A stretch of DNA of 64,000 nt, taken from CAIJMU01 sp035530275. GTDB taxonomy: Bacteria > Spirochaetota > Spirochaetia > Treponematales > Rectinemataceae. The notes under the pieces were generated by a model, which worked only from the letters and a program-made list of their open reading frames with translations, made no database searches and was not told the origin of the DNA. Of this stretch, positions 25,203 through 33,597 are shown one piece after another. The position numbers and the translations under genes are program-made. The DNA lies in contig DATKVC010000017.1 in assembly GCA_035530275.1 (NCBI GenBank), forward strand, positions 62,001 through 126,000, written 5' to 3'. Positions within the stretch are counted from its first letter, which is position 1; each line of letters begins with the position of its first letter.

Positions 25203-26150
25203 ATGGGCCGTCCCGAACAGTTTCGCATAGCCCTCGGGGACTTCCTCTCGAGAAGGCGGAAGGCTCTCACGATCGGATCCTCGATCCTTCTTTTCATCGC
25301 CCTTTTCACGGGTTCCGCGCCGAAGGAAGCCAGCGCCGCCGTGCCCGCCATTGGAGGCGCCGCCTTCCCCGCTACGGAAAAGCTGCCGGGCCAGACTCCC
25401 ATAGCCACCAGGGCGCCCGAAGATCGCGGTCTCTACTACAGCGTCTATCGAGTGGCGAAGGGCGACACGATCGGCGAAATAGCCGATAACGCCGGCATCA
25501 CCACGGACACTATCGTCAGTTTCAACGACATCAAGAATACCCGCACCATCCAGCCGGGCATCCTCCTCCGCGTACCCAGCCAGGCCGGCATTCTTTACCA
25601 AGTCAAGGCGGGAGACACGATCGAATCGATCGCCGCCGCCTATGCCATTTCCGGCGACGCCCTCGTCGATGCCAATGGTCTTCTCAGCCCCTCCCTCGAC
25701 GTCGGCACCCCCATCTTCCTCCCTGACGCCAGGTTGCCCAGCTTCAAGCTTCGCGAGATCAACGGCGACCTTTTCCGTTGGCCCGTTAGCGGAGTGATCT
25801 CAAGCCGCTACGGCTGGCGGACCGATCCCTTCACCGGGCTCAGGGGCTTCCACAACGGCATCGACATCGCGGCCTGGATGGGCATGCCGATTCGGGCAGC
25901 CATGGAAGGCAGGGTGGCGGATACGGGCTATTCGCCCTCCTTCGGCAACTATATTCTCATCGCGCATCATTCGGGCTACGCGAGTTTCTACGGCCATCTT
26001 TCGGCGATCAAGGTCAAGCCGGGACAGGCCGTGGCCCTCGGCCAGGTCATCGGGCTCGTGGGCAACACCGGCTATTCGACGGGGCCCCACCTCCACTTTA
26101 CCGTCTTCAAGAACGGGAACACGGTCAACCCGGTCAACCTCCTCCATTGA
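25203..26150 (+). CDS. LysM-M23 peptidase (peptidoglycan endopeptidase)
   Basis: The 315-residue envelope protein has one N-terminal membrane segment (SSILLFIALFTGSAP), two LysM repeats (YRVAKGDTIGEIADNAGI and YQVKAGDTIESIAAAYAI) and a C-terminal M23 domain. The zinc site is intact: His/Asp in FHNGIDIA, the catalytic His in YGHLS and HLH in GPHLHF. It is predicted to cut peptidoglycan cross-links in the periplasm or activate amidases. A paralogue with the same domain order lies at 51413-52789. The start is set by SD spacing of 7 nt and by the promoter position. Confidence 0.92.
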   Translation: MGRPEQFRIALGDFLSRRRKALTIGSSILLFIALFTGSAPKEASAAVPAIGGAAFPATEKLPGQTPIATRAPEDRGLYYSVYRVAKGDTIGEIADNAGITTDTIVSFNDIKNTRTIQPGILLRVPSQAGILYQVKAGDTIESIAAAYAISGDALVDANGLLSPSLDVGTPIFLPDARLPSFKLREINGDLFRWPVSGVISSRYGWRTDPFTGLRGFHNGIDIAAWMGMPIRAAMEGRVADTGYSPSFGNYILIAHHSGYASFYGHLSAIKVKPGQAVALGQVIGLVGNTGYSTGPHLHFTVFKNGNTVNPVNLLH

Positions 26151-26197
26151 TTCGGAGGCCGGTCGCTTCATCGAAGCTCCGCCGCGGGCAATGTCGA

Positions 26198-26226
26198 TTT
26201 ACTTAGCGGCCTGCATCTGCTATTCT
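26198..26226 (+). promoter_or_regulatory. Candidate leaderless promoter of ptsI
   Basis: TTTACT (26198-26203), a 17-nt spacer and TATTCT (26221-26226) are followed after 8 nt by ATG 26235. No SD is visible. Both hexamers match consensus at 4 of 6 bases. Confidence 0.45.
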
Positions 26227-26234
26227 TGTCGGTC

Positions 26235-27983
26235 ATGAAGGAATATCGAGGTTTCCCCGCTTCGCCAGGCATCGCGCGCGGTCCGGCCCTCCTCTTTTCC
26301 GACGATGAAGAGGTCGTGACGCCGAATTTCGCCCTCGCCGAAGAGGACCTCGACGGCGAGTGGGCCCGCCTCCTCGTCGCCGTCGAAAAGGCCAAGTCCG
26401 AGGTCAAGGTGCTCAGGGACAGGGCCCTCGACGTCGCGGGCGAGGATCAGGCCGCCATTTTCGACGCACACCTCCTCATGCTCTCCGATCCCGACCTCTT
26501 CGAGAACGTCGAGAGGCGCCTCCGCTCGAGCCTTCGCAACATCGAACGCGTCCTTATCGACGTCGAGGCCGAATTCGTGGACCGACTTTCCGGGGTCGAG
26601 GATCCCCAGCTTCAGGAGCGTGTCGCCGACATCCAGGACGTTTCGCGGCGCATTCTCGGCAACCTCCTCCACGCCGAGAGGATCACCCTCGCCAAACTCG
26701 ACCAGGACGTCATAGTGATAGCCCGCGACCTCCTGCCCTCGGACATGATGAACATGGACCGCGAAAGGGTCCTCGCGATCGTCACCGAGGCGGGGGGCAA
26801 GACCAGCCACGTGGCCATCCTCGCGCGGGCCTTCGAGATGCCGGCCGTACTCGGCGTCGGCGAGGCCCTCGACGCCATAAAGGCCGACACCCCCCTCATC
26901 GTCGACGGCACCTCGGGTATCGTGATAGCCGATCCTGACGAGGCGGCCGGGGCCCGCGCAGAGGCGACGCGGACGCGCGAGGCCGAAAAGGTCCGTGAGC
27001 TCGCCGGCCTCCGCGATTTGCCGGCGGAGACCAAGGACGGCGTCCATGTCCTCGTCATGGCCAACATCGAGGTCCCCGATGAGGCAGACGCGGTCCTGCC
27101 CCACGGCGCCGACGGCGTGGGCCTCTTCCGTTCCGAATTCCTCTTCTTCAAGCCCGGGCACATTCCCGGAGAGGACGAGCAGTACCGGGCCTATCGCAGG
27201 GTCCTCGAAGCCATGCCGGGGCATCCGGTGACGATCCGCACCCTCGACATCGGCGGCGACAAGGTCCTGCCCGACTTCGGCGCCGGCGGCGAGAAGAACC
27301 CCCTCCTCGGATGGCGCGCGATCCGTTTCTGTCTCTCCAAGACCGAGGTCTTCCTCGCCCAGCTCAGGGCCATCTTGAGGGCCTCGGCCCACGGCGACGT
27401 GCGCATCATGTTCCCCATGATCTCGACCGTCGAGGAACTCGAGCAGGCCCACGAGCTTCTCGCCGAGGCCCGCTCCGAGTGCGAGAGGCGCTGCCACGAC
27501 ATCCCCCCGCGCGTCCTCACCGGCATCATGGTCGAGGTGCCCTCGGCGGCGATCGCGAGCGACATACTCGCCCAGCGCTGCGACTTCTTTTCAATTGGTA
27601 CCAATGACCTCACCCAATACACCCTGGCCGTCGACCGGGGCAACGAGCGGGTGGCGGCCCTCCACGACCCCTTCCACCCTGCCGTCATAAGGCTCATCCG
27701 CACGACCATAGAGAGCGGGAGGGCAGCCGGAATTCCCGTCGGGCTCTGCGGCGAGATGGCCGCCGACCCCGCTGCCGCCCTGCTCCTGCTCGGCCTCGGG
27801 CTCGACGAGTTCTCGATGTCGAGCCAGTCCGTCCCGGCGGTCAAGCGCCTCATCCGATCGGTCACCATGGCGGAAGCCCGGGAAATCGCGGAAGAGGTGC
27901 TGGGCATGAGGACGGCTTCGGGGATCCGGGGTTTCCTCGAGGATCGTGTCGCCGGTTTCGTCGAGGATACTAAAGCCCGATAA
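26235..27983 (+). CDS. ptsI: Phosphoenolpyruvate-protein phosphotransferase (PTS enzyme I)
   Basis: The 582-residue cytoplasmic enzyme transfers phosphate from PEP to HPr. It starts with the enzyme I signature YRGFPASPGIARG, has the phosphorylated His192 in GGKTSHVAILAR, the PEP-binding GLFRSEFLF near residue 300, RTLDIGGDK near 336 and the C-terminal FSIGTNDLTQY and GLCGEMAAD motifs. Length matches the family. A TTG at 26226 would extend it by three residues. No ptsH or sugar-specific EII gene is nearby, so the system could be regulatory rather than for sugar uptake. Confidence 0.96.
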   Translation: MKEYRGFPASPGIARGPALLFSDDEEVVTPNFALAEEDLDGEWARLLVAVEKAKSEVKVLRDRALDVAGEDQAAIFDAHLLMLSDPDLFENVERRLRSSLRNIERVLIDVEAEFVDRLSGVEDPQLQERVADIQDVSRRILGNLLHAERITLAKLDQDVIVIARDLLPSDMMNMDRERVLAIVTEAGGKTSHVAILARAFEMPAVLGVGEALDAIKADTPLIVDGTSGIVIADPDEAAGARAEATRTREAEKVRELAGLRDLPAETKDGVHVLVMANIEVPDEADAVLPHGADGVGLFRSEFLFFKPGHIPGEDEQYRAYRRVLEAMPGHPVTIRTLDIGGDKVLPDFGAGGEKNPLLGWRAIRFCLSKTEVFLAQLRAILRASAHGDVRIMFPMISTVEELEQAHELLAEARSECERRCHDIPPRVLTGIMVEVPSAAIASDILAQRCDFFSIGTNDLTQYTLAVDRGNERVAALHDPFHPAVIRLIRTTIESGRAAGIPVGLCGEMAADPAAALLLLGLGLDEFSMSSQSVPAVKRLIRSVTMAEAREIAEEVLGMRTASGIRGFLEDRVAGFVEDTKAR

Positions 27984-28028
27984 GGGAGCCATAATGGCAC
28001 CTTCCGCATTCTTCACAATAGGAACGAC

Positions 28029-29888
28029 ATGAAAGAGCACATCGAAATGGTGGAGGAGACGACGTCGCCGAGGCGCCTGCGCTACGAGGGCCTTCCCCTC
28101 GTCGTGATCGCTGGCCGACCCAACGTCGGCAAGTCCACCCTCTACAACAGGCTTCTCCACAAACGCCGGGCCATCACCGACCCGACGCCCGGAGTCACCC
28201 GGGACCCCATCGAGGCCGAATGCCTCCTGCGCGATTCGGGGAGGCGCTTCCGCCTTCTCGACACGGGAGGCTTCAAGCTCGAGCGCGAGGGCCTCGACGG
28301 CCTCGTCGTCGAGAAGACCCTCGCGAGTCTCGAGGGGGCCGATCTCGTGATCTTCCTCGTGGACGCGAAGGAGGTGACGCCGGAGGACGAGGAGTTCGCC
28401 CAGCTTCTCAGGCGCTGGTCAGACAAGGTCCTCCTCGTGGTCAACAAGGCCGACAGCCCCGAACGAGACTCCCTGGCCTGGGGCCATTTGCGCTGGGGCT
28501 TCGGCGCGGGGAGGGCCCGCGCAAAGAAGGCCCGCGAAGAGAAGGCCCGCGAAGAGAAGACCCGCGAAGAGAAGACCCGCGGCGCGGAACCGGGCGCCGG
28601 CGACCCAGGCATGCTCTTCATCTCCGCCGAGCACGGCCGCAACATCGACGAGCTCGAGGAGGCCATCATCGCCCGCCTCGATTTCTCGAAGGTCGTCGAG
28701 GTTGACCTCGAGCGCGCTCCCATTAGGCTCGCCATCCTCGGCAAGCCGAACACCGGGAAATCCACCCTCCTCAACCGGCTCCTCGGCGAGGACAAGAGCA
28801 TCGTCAGCGACCAGCCCGGAACGACGCGCGACCCCGTCGAGGGGCGCTTCAACTTCAAGAAGCGGGACTTCCGCGTCCTCGACACCGCGGGCATCAGGCG
28901 CAAGGCCAAGGTGCACGACTCGGTCGAGTACTATTCGGTGACGCGGGCCATCAAGAGCGTCGACGATTGCGACGTCGTCGTCCACATGATCGACGCGCGC
29001 GAAGGGCTGACCGACCAGGACAAGAAGATCGCGGCCTTCGCCGCCGAGGCCGGCCGCGGCGTCGTCTTCGTCCTCAATAAGTGGGACGAGATGCCCGACA
29101 TCAAGAATTCCTTCGAGGCGGCCCGCGACAAGCTGCGCTATTTCTTCGGCCAGATGGCCTGGGCGCCCGTCCTCCCCTTGTCGGCCCGCGACGGCTTCGG
29201 CATCGACAAATTGATGAACACTATTGTCACTATTTACGCCCAGCTCACCAAGGAGGTCGAGACGAGTCGCCTGATGCGGGCCGTCGAGGGCTGGATCGAG
29301 GCGACCCCCCCTCCCGTCGCGCCGAGAACGCGCTGGAAATTGCGCTACGCCGTGCAGACCAGCTCGAATCCGCAGCGCTTCAGCTTTTTCGTGACGAAGC
29401 CCGAGGCCGTCGCGGAGGCCTACCGCTCCTTCCTCCGCAACCACATTCGCGAGGATCTCGGCCTCGACAAGGTTCCCGTCATCCTCGAGCTCAAGGCCTC
29501 GAGACAGGGCTGGGTCGAGCGCAAGGAGGGCCTCGAGGCGGCGGCTTCGAAGGCGCCGGCTGCGAAGCCGCAGGCTGGGCCCGCTCGAAAGGCGGACAAG
29601 GGTTCAGACTCGGCGGCGAAACCGACGGGGAGCAAGGCGCCTGCCAAGCCCGCGGCCGCTTCGACCCCGGCAGCGGAAAAGCGCAATGCCGCCCCGAGAC
29701 CGCCGGCCAAGAAGAAGCCCTCGTCGGGGAGGGCGACCGTGAAGGTTCCGCCCAAGTCGAGCCGGGTGAAACCCGCTCGAGCCAAGAAGTCGCAGAAGCC
29801 GGAAAACAGAAGAGCCGCTACGAAAGAGGCGAAGGCAGTCAAGGCGGCTCGGGCCAAGGCGAGCGGGACGAGGAAGGGCCGGGCCTGA
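28029..29888 (+). CDS. der: Ribosome assembly GTPase Der (EngA) with repeat insertion and long basic tail
   Basis: Der is a tandem GTPase needed for 50S ribosome assembly. Both G domains are complete: GRPNVGKST near residue 30 with DTGGF and NKAD, and GKPNTGKST near 238 with DTAGI and NKWD. The KH-like C-terminal domain follows to about residue 500. Two features are unusual. Between NKAD and SAEHG of domain 1, residues 163-183 are tandem REEK repeats. After residue 500 a 120-residue Lys/Ala/Pro-rich tail replaces the usual short end, giving 619 residues against the usual 440-490. The basic tail may bind rRNA. Confidence 0.95.
   Translation: MKEHIEMVEETTSPRRLRYEGLPLVVIAGRPNVGKSTLYNRLLHKRRAITDPTPGVTRDPIEAECLLRDSGRRFRLLDTGGFKLEREGLDGLVVEKTLASLEGADLVIFLVDAKEVTPEDEEFAQLLRRWSDKVLLVVNKADSPERDSLAWGHLRWGFGAGRARAKKAREEKAREEKTREEKTRGAEPGAGDPGMLFISAEHGRNIDELEEAIIARLDFSKVVEVDLERAPIRLAILGKPNTGKSTLLNRLLGEDKSIVSDQPGTTRDPVEGRFNFKKRDFRVLDTAGIRRKAKVHDSVEYYSVTRAIKSVDDCDVVVHMIDAREGLTDQDKKIAAFAAEAGRGVVFVLNKWDEMPDIKNSFEAARDKLRYFFGQMAWAPVLPLSARDGFGIDKLMNTIVTIYAQLTKEVETSRLMRAVEGWIEATPPPVAPRTRWKLRYAVQTSSNPQRFSFFVTKPEAVAEAYRSFLRNHIREDLGLDKVPVILELKASRQGWVERKEGLEAAASKAPAAKPQAGPARKADKGSDSAAKPTGSKAPAKPAAASTPAAEKRNAAPRPPAKKKPSSGRATVKVPPKSSRVKPARAKKSQKPENRRAATKEAKAVKAARAKASGTRKGRA
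28515..28574 (+). repeat. 15-bp tandem repeat inside der
   Basis: Four in-frame copies of the 15-bp unit (G/A)CCCGCGAAGAGAAG run from 28515 to 28574; the first copy has GCAAAGAAG. Each unit encodes (A/T)REEK. The repeat is located between the N/TKxD and G5 motifs of the first GTPase domain. Confidence 0.85.
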
Positions 29889-29927
29889 GGGCGCCGTCCC
29901 CGTAGCCACGGAATAGGTATCTTCAAA

Positions 29928-30308
29928 TTGGCGAAGCTGAGCATCGGCGAGGCCGAGGAACTTCTCCGCCTTCCCGCCTCGACCCTCAGGCATTGGGAAA
30001 AGGTTCTCGCCGTAGTGGCACCCGACAAGGATGCCTTCGGAAGGCGTGTGTACGGCGAGGCGGAATTGCGCCTGCTTTTCAGGATACGACATCTTTCGCA
30101 ACGGATGGGGCTCGGTCTCAAGGAGGCCGAGGAGCGCGTGCTCTCCGAGATCGGCGCCCCCCATATCGAGGCGAGGATGCTGCTGGCCGAGCTTCGCGGC
30201 GATTTCGTCGGCCTTTGGTCGGCGAGCCGCGAGGCGGCCAAGAAACTCGAAGCCGCTTCTCCTCGGCGGCCCGAAACGGAAAAGGACCAGCCATGGACGC
30301 GATCATAG
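29928..30308 (+). CDS. MerR-family HTH regulator
   Basis: The 126-residue protein starts at TTG 29928; an AGGT about 10 nt upstream is the only SD. The N-terminal 75 residues form a winged helix of MerR type: SIGEAEELLRLPASTLRHWEKV is the recognition helix and FGRRVYGEAELRLLFRIRHLSQRMGLGLKEAEERV the wing and second helix pair. A short helical C-terminus follows, without an obvious effector domain or cysteine metal site. Its 3' end overlaps apeB by 16 nt, so the two are co-expressed. Its ligand is unknown. Confidence 0.85.
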   Translation: MAKLSIGEAEELLRLPASTLRHWEKVLAVVAPDKDAFGRRVYGEAELRLLFRIRHLSQRMGLGLKEAEERVLSEIGAPHIEARMLLAELRGDFVGLWSASREAAKKLEAASPRRPETEKDQPWTRS

Positions 30309-31612
30309 GGAAGTTATGCGACTTCATCGACGCCTCGCCGACGGCCTGGCAGGCCGTGGACTCCATCGGCGCGCGGCTCGCCGCTGCCGGCGGCCTTAGG
30401 CTCGACGAGCGCGAGGAATGGAGGCTCGAACCCGGCTGTCTGTACTGGGTAGAGCGCTCGGGCTCGGGGCTCATCGCCTTCAGGCCAGGGTTGCGGAGTC
30501 CCGCCGAGGAGGGCTTCGCGATAGCCGGCGCCCACACCGACAGCCCCGGCCTGAAGCTGCGCCTCGAAAAGCGGCTCGGCGGCCGAGGGATGGAGAGATC
30601 TGCCGTCGAAATCTACGGCGGTCCGATAATCTCGACCTGGCTCGATAGACCTCTTTCCCTGGCGGGACGGGTCGTCGTCAAGGTCCCCCAGGGGCAGGCG
30701 ACGAGACTCGTCTCCCTCGATCGGCCCGTCGGCGTCGTCCCGAATATCGCGATCCATCTCAACCGCGATCTCAACAAGGGCTACGAATACAACGCCCAGA
30801 CCCAGCTCCCCGTCCTCGTGGCTTCCGGCGGCCCATCCTCGGGCGTCGCCTCCTCCTCGCTCGAGGAAGGCGGCGACGTCGCGGCACTCCTCGGCATCCT
30901 CGCCGGGGAGCTCGGCGTCGCGGCTTCCGACATCCTCGCCGCGGATCTCTTCTTCTACGACGCTCAAAAGACCCAATTGATAGGTGCGGACTTGATCAAC
31001 GGCTACCGGCTCGACGACCTTCTCGGTTGCCACGCCATTCTCGAGGCCTTCGCGGAGGCGAGGCCTACCGCGCATGGCCAGGTGGCGGCCTTCTTCGACA
31101 GCGAGGAAATAGGCTCGCGGACGCGCATGGGTGCCGACTCCTCCTTTCTGCGCGACCTCCTCGCGCGGGTGGCGACGCTGCAGGGCGCGAACCGGGAGGG
31201 TTTCCACAGGGCCATCGCCTCCTCCTTTTCCGTGTCGGTCGACGTGTCGCAAGCCTGGCACCCCGGCTGGCCCGAGAAATTCGACGAGGGTTTCGCCCCC
31301 CTCCTCAACGGGGGACCGGCGGTCAAGGCGAACGCGAATTTCCGCTACGCCACCGACGCGGAGACTGAAGTCCGGTTCCGTCGCTACTGCGAGGAAGCCG
31401 GCATCCCTTGCCAGAAGTTCATGACGAGGGCGGACATGACGCCGGGATCGACCATCGGCCCGATGTCGGCCGCCCTGTCGGGCATCGCCACCGTCGACGT
31501 CGGTTCGCCCCTCCTTTCCATGCACTCGCTCCGCGAGACCGCCGGGACCCGCGATCACGCGATGATGACTGCCGCCCTCGGACGGCACTTCTCCACCTCG
31601 CCGAGGATCTGA
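30293..31612 (+). CDS. apeB: M18-family aminopeptidase
   Basis: The 439-residue cytoplasmic metallo-aminopeptidase releases N-terminal, often acidic, residues from peptides. Family motifs are in order: GAHTDSPGLKLR (metal His/Asp) near residue 80, PNIAIHLNRDLNKGYEYN near 150, FFDSEEIGSRTRMGA near 265, VKANANFRYATDA near 345 and the C-terminal MHSLRETAG with the last metal His. The length is typical. AAAGGA precedes ATG 30293, which lies inside the merR-type gene. A nitroreductase gene follows by 2 nt. Confidence 0.93.
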   Translation: MDAIIGKLCDFIDASPTAWQAVDSIGARLAAAGGLRLDEREEWRLEPGCLYWVERSGSGLIAFRPGLRSPAEEGFAIAGAHTDSPGLKLRLEKRLGGRGMERSAVEIYGGPIISTWLDRPLSLAGRVVVKVPQGQATRLVSLDRPVGVVPNIAIHLNRDLNKGYEYNAQTQLPVLVASGGPSSGVASSSLEEGGDVAALLGILAGELGVAASDILAADLFFYDAQKTQLIGADLINGYRLDDLLGCHAILEAFAEARPTAHGQVAAFFDSEEIGSRTRMGADSSFLRDLLARVATLQGANREGFHRAIASSFSVSVDVSQAWHPGWPEKFDEGFAPLLNGGPAVKANANFRYATDAETEVRFRRYCEEAGIPCQKFMTRADMTPGSTIGPMSAALSGIATVDVGSPLLSMHSLRETAGTRDHAMMTAALGRHFSTSPRI

Positions 31613-31614
31613 TC

Positions 31615-32397
31615 GTGAAAGACCAGGCATCCCGAAATCCGACCATCGAGCTCCTCCTCGGCAGGAAATCCATTCGCGACTACGAGGACAGACCCATCCC
31701 CGAGGAGATCAAGGATCAGGTGATTTCCGCCGCCCTGCGCGCGGCCACGGCCGGAAATATGATGCTTTACCAAATAATCGAGGTGGAGGATGCCGCGCGG
31801 CGCGAGTATCTCTCGCATAGCTGCGACGAGCAGCCCTTCATCGCCAAGGCCCCCTGGCTTCTCATCTTCGTGGCCGATTATCAACGTTGGTACGATTATT
31901 TCGCGTGGTCGGGGGCGGTGACCGGTTCCGGGCGATCGGCCGCCCCGAGTCCCGCCGAGGCCGACCTCCTCTTGGCGGTATCCGACGCGATCATCGCGGC
32001 CCAGTCGGCTGCCACGGCCGCCGATGCCTTAGGCCTCGGTTCATGCTACATCGGCGACATCATGGAGAATTACGAGAAGCATCGGGAGTTCTTCGGTCTC
32101 CCGCTTTGGGCCTTTCCCGTCGCTATGCTCACGATCGGCTGGCCCACGGAAAGGCAGCGCGCGAGGGTACAGCCGCGGCGCTTCGACCGCCGCTTTGTCG
32201 TCTCGAAGGAACGGTATAGGAAGGTCGAGCCCGATGAATACGATGAGCTCTACGGTGCCGATCCGCTGAAGGGCGCCTCCTTCCTTCCAGGAGCCTCCAA
32301 TTACGGTCAACATGTGTGGAGGAAGAAATTCTCGAACGAGTTCATGGATGAGATGAGGCGCTCGGTGAAGGCTGCCCTCGCGGAGTGGAAAGGCTGA
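31615..32397 (+). CDS. Nitroreductase-family flavoprotein
   Basis: The 260-residue protein starts at GTG 31615 behind GAGGA, 2 nt after the apeB stop. The NRKSIRDYEDRPIPEEIKDQVISAALRAATAGNMMLYQ-type N-terminus (here LGRKSIRDYEDRPI) binds FMN, and AADALGLGSCYIG with TIGWPTE are further family landmarks. Such enzymes use NAD(P)H to reduce nitro compounds or other electrophiles. The C-terminal extension beyond residue 190, ending in a helix with FMDEMRRSVKAAL, is longer than in minimal members. The terminator at 32416 ends the operon. Confidence 0.9.
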   Translation: MKDQASRNPTIELLLGRKSIRDYEDRPIPEEIKDQVISAALRAATAGNMMLYQIIEVEDAARREYLSHSCDEQPFIAKAPWLLIFVADYQRWYDYFAWSGAVTGSGRSAAPSPAEADLLLAVSDAIIAAQSAATAADALGLGSCYIGDIMENYEKHREFFGLPLWAFPVAMLTIGWPTERQRARVQPRRFDRRFVVSKERYRKVEPDEYDELYGADPLKGASFLPGASNYGQHVWRKKFSNEFMDEMRRSVKAALAEWKG

Positions 32398-32415
32398 GGC
32401 GCTGGAGGGCGAATC

Positions 32416-32477
32416 GGGGAGGGTGGAGTTGAGAGGCCGTAGGAGGCTGCCGACCCCTCTCGCCCCTCCCCTTATTT
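32416..32477 (+). terminator. Terminator of the merR-apeB-nitroreductase operon
   Basis: Arms GGGGAGGG (32416-32423) and CCCTCCCC (32464-32471), with inner pairing GAGAGG (32431-32436) and CCTCTC (32456-32461), are followed by TTATTT. It lies between convergent genes and reaches the stop codon of the CDF gene. Confidence 0.55.
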
Positions 32478-33385
32478 CACCGGATCCTGCCCGGATTCTC
32501 CGCCTCCGCCTCCTGGGCAATAGCGGGCTCCACATGGATGAGGACGCTCGTGTTCGTGAGCCTCGCCTCGATCTCGTCCTCGATGCTGTCGCAGAGATTG
32601 TGCGAATCGAGGACGCTCATTTCCGGCGGTAGGGAGAGATGGAAATCGATGTGTTTCTTGCCGCCCGCGCGGCGGGTGCGCACCGAATGCATGCCGACGC
32701 CTGCCGCGCGGACGGTCTCCTCGATGAGGGCCAGTTCTTCGCTCGAGATGCTCGCGTCGACGAGGGGGCCGAAGGCCTTGACGAGCATGTTCCACGCCTC
32801 TTTGAGAATCACGACCGCGATGGCCATGGCGACGACGGGATCGAGGTAGTAAGCCCACTTCGCCGCGAAGAAGCGCTCGAGGATGACGATCACGAAGAGA
32901 CCCGCGGCGACGCCGAGGGAGGAGTACACGTCCGTCTTGAGGTGGAGAGCATCGGCTTCGAGGGCGACGCTCGACTCCTCTCGCGCAACGCGATAGAGCC
33001 TGCGCGACACGAGGATGTTCACGAGCCCCGACACGAGCATCACCCCCACGCCCAATTCGAGATGGTGCACCTGTTCGTGGGAAATCAGCTTCTTCACCGA
33101 CTCCCAGATGATGAGGCCCGCCGCGAGGATGATGAGGGCGGCCTCGAGGACGCCCGAAACGTTCTCGACCTTTTCGTGACCGTAGGGGTGGTCCTCGTCG
33201 GCGGGAGCCTGTGCGATACGAATCGAAAAAAAGGCCATTATTGCCGCCGCGAGGTCCATCAGCGAATGGATGGCCTCGGAGATGATGCTCACGGCGCCGG
33301 ACATGATGCCGACGGCAAGCTTCATCGCGATGAGAAGACTGTTGGACAGGATGGAAAGACGGGCGTTCCGTGCCGCTCTGTTCAT
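32477..33385 (-). CDS. Cation diffusion facilitator (CDF) metal transporter
   Basis: The 302-residue inner-membrane protein exports divalent metals (Zn, Fe, Mn, Co or Ni) in exchange for protons. It has six hydrophobic segments; the two metal-binding HxxxD pairs are SEAIHSLMDLAA in TM2 and ADALHLKTDVYSS in TM5. The cytoplasmic C-terminal domain contains HIDFHLSLPPEMSVLDSH, typical of CDF dimerisation. ATG 33385 has AGGAG at 5-nt spacing, and this SD is part of a long-range stem described in the leader entry. Metal specificity cannot be deduced. Confidence 0.92.
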   Translation of the reverse strand: MNRAARNARLSILSNSLLIAMKLAVGIMSGAVSIISEAIHSLMDLAAAIMAFFSIRIAQAPADEDHPYGHEKVENVSGVLEAALIILAAGLIIWESVKKLISHEQVHHLELGVGVMLVSGLVNILVSRRLYRVAREESSVALEADALHLKTDVYSSLGVAAGLFVIVILERFFAAKWAYYLDPVVAMAIAVVILKEAWNMLVKAFGPLVDASISSEELALIEETVRAAGVGMHSVRTRRAGGKKHIDFHLSLPPEMSVLDSHNLCDSIEDEIEARLTNTSVLIHVEPAIAQEAEAENPGRIR

Positions 33386-33387
33386 GA

Positions 33388-33560
33388 GGACTCCTGGCGT
33401 CCCGAATGGAGGTTCAATCCTCCGTGGGGGGTGCTGCCCCCGCCGACGAGGCGGAGAGGGCCAGAAGTCCCGCAGTTGAACTGCTGCGCGAGGAGCCGCC
33501 CTACGGGTAGCTCCTCCGCCCGACTCGTGCCATCGCGCCTCGACGCGATTACGGTCTGAT
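33388..33560 (-). promoter_or_regulatory. Hairpin-rich 5' leader with SD-sequestering stem, upstream of the CDF gene
   Basis: In the minus-strand RNA the segment GGACUUCUGGC (33470-33460) can pair over all 11 bases, with one G-U, to GCCAGGAGUCC (33398-33388), which contains the AGGAG of the CDF gene. The 61 nt between the arms hold a GGGGG/CCCCC hairpin and a GGAGG/CCUCC hairpin. Further upstream are GAGGAGC/GCUCCUC and GCAGUUCAACUGC hairpins. This is the layout of a cis-acting RNA switch. I did not find the conserved sequences of the NiCo or Mn (yybP-ykoY) riboswitches. Confidence 0.5.
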
Positions 33561-33597
33561 CTTCCGCCGCCAACCCTAACCGATCGAAATCGGCGCG

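Noticed and set aside
26220..27497. 425-codon open frame on the minus strand
   Set aside because: It lies opposite ptsI, which is complete. It has no domain and no start signals.
28515..28574. CRISPR-like short repeats
   Set aside because: The repeats are contiguous, 15 bp, in frame with der and have no spacers.
33403..33420. tRNA T-arm-like GGAGG-TTCAAT-CCTCC
   Set aside because: The stem/loop lengths do not give a 5-bp stem with a 7-nt loop, and no acceptor, D or anticodon arm can be built around it. It is treated as one of the leader hairpins.
33388..33560. Known NiCo or Mn (yybP-ykoY) riboswitch
   Set aside because: The expected conserved purine-rich junction motifs of those classes were not found, so only an unclassified structured leader is reported.
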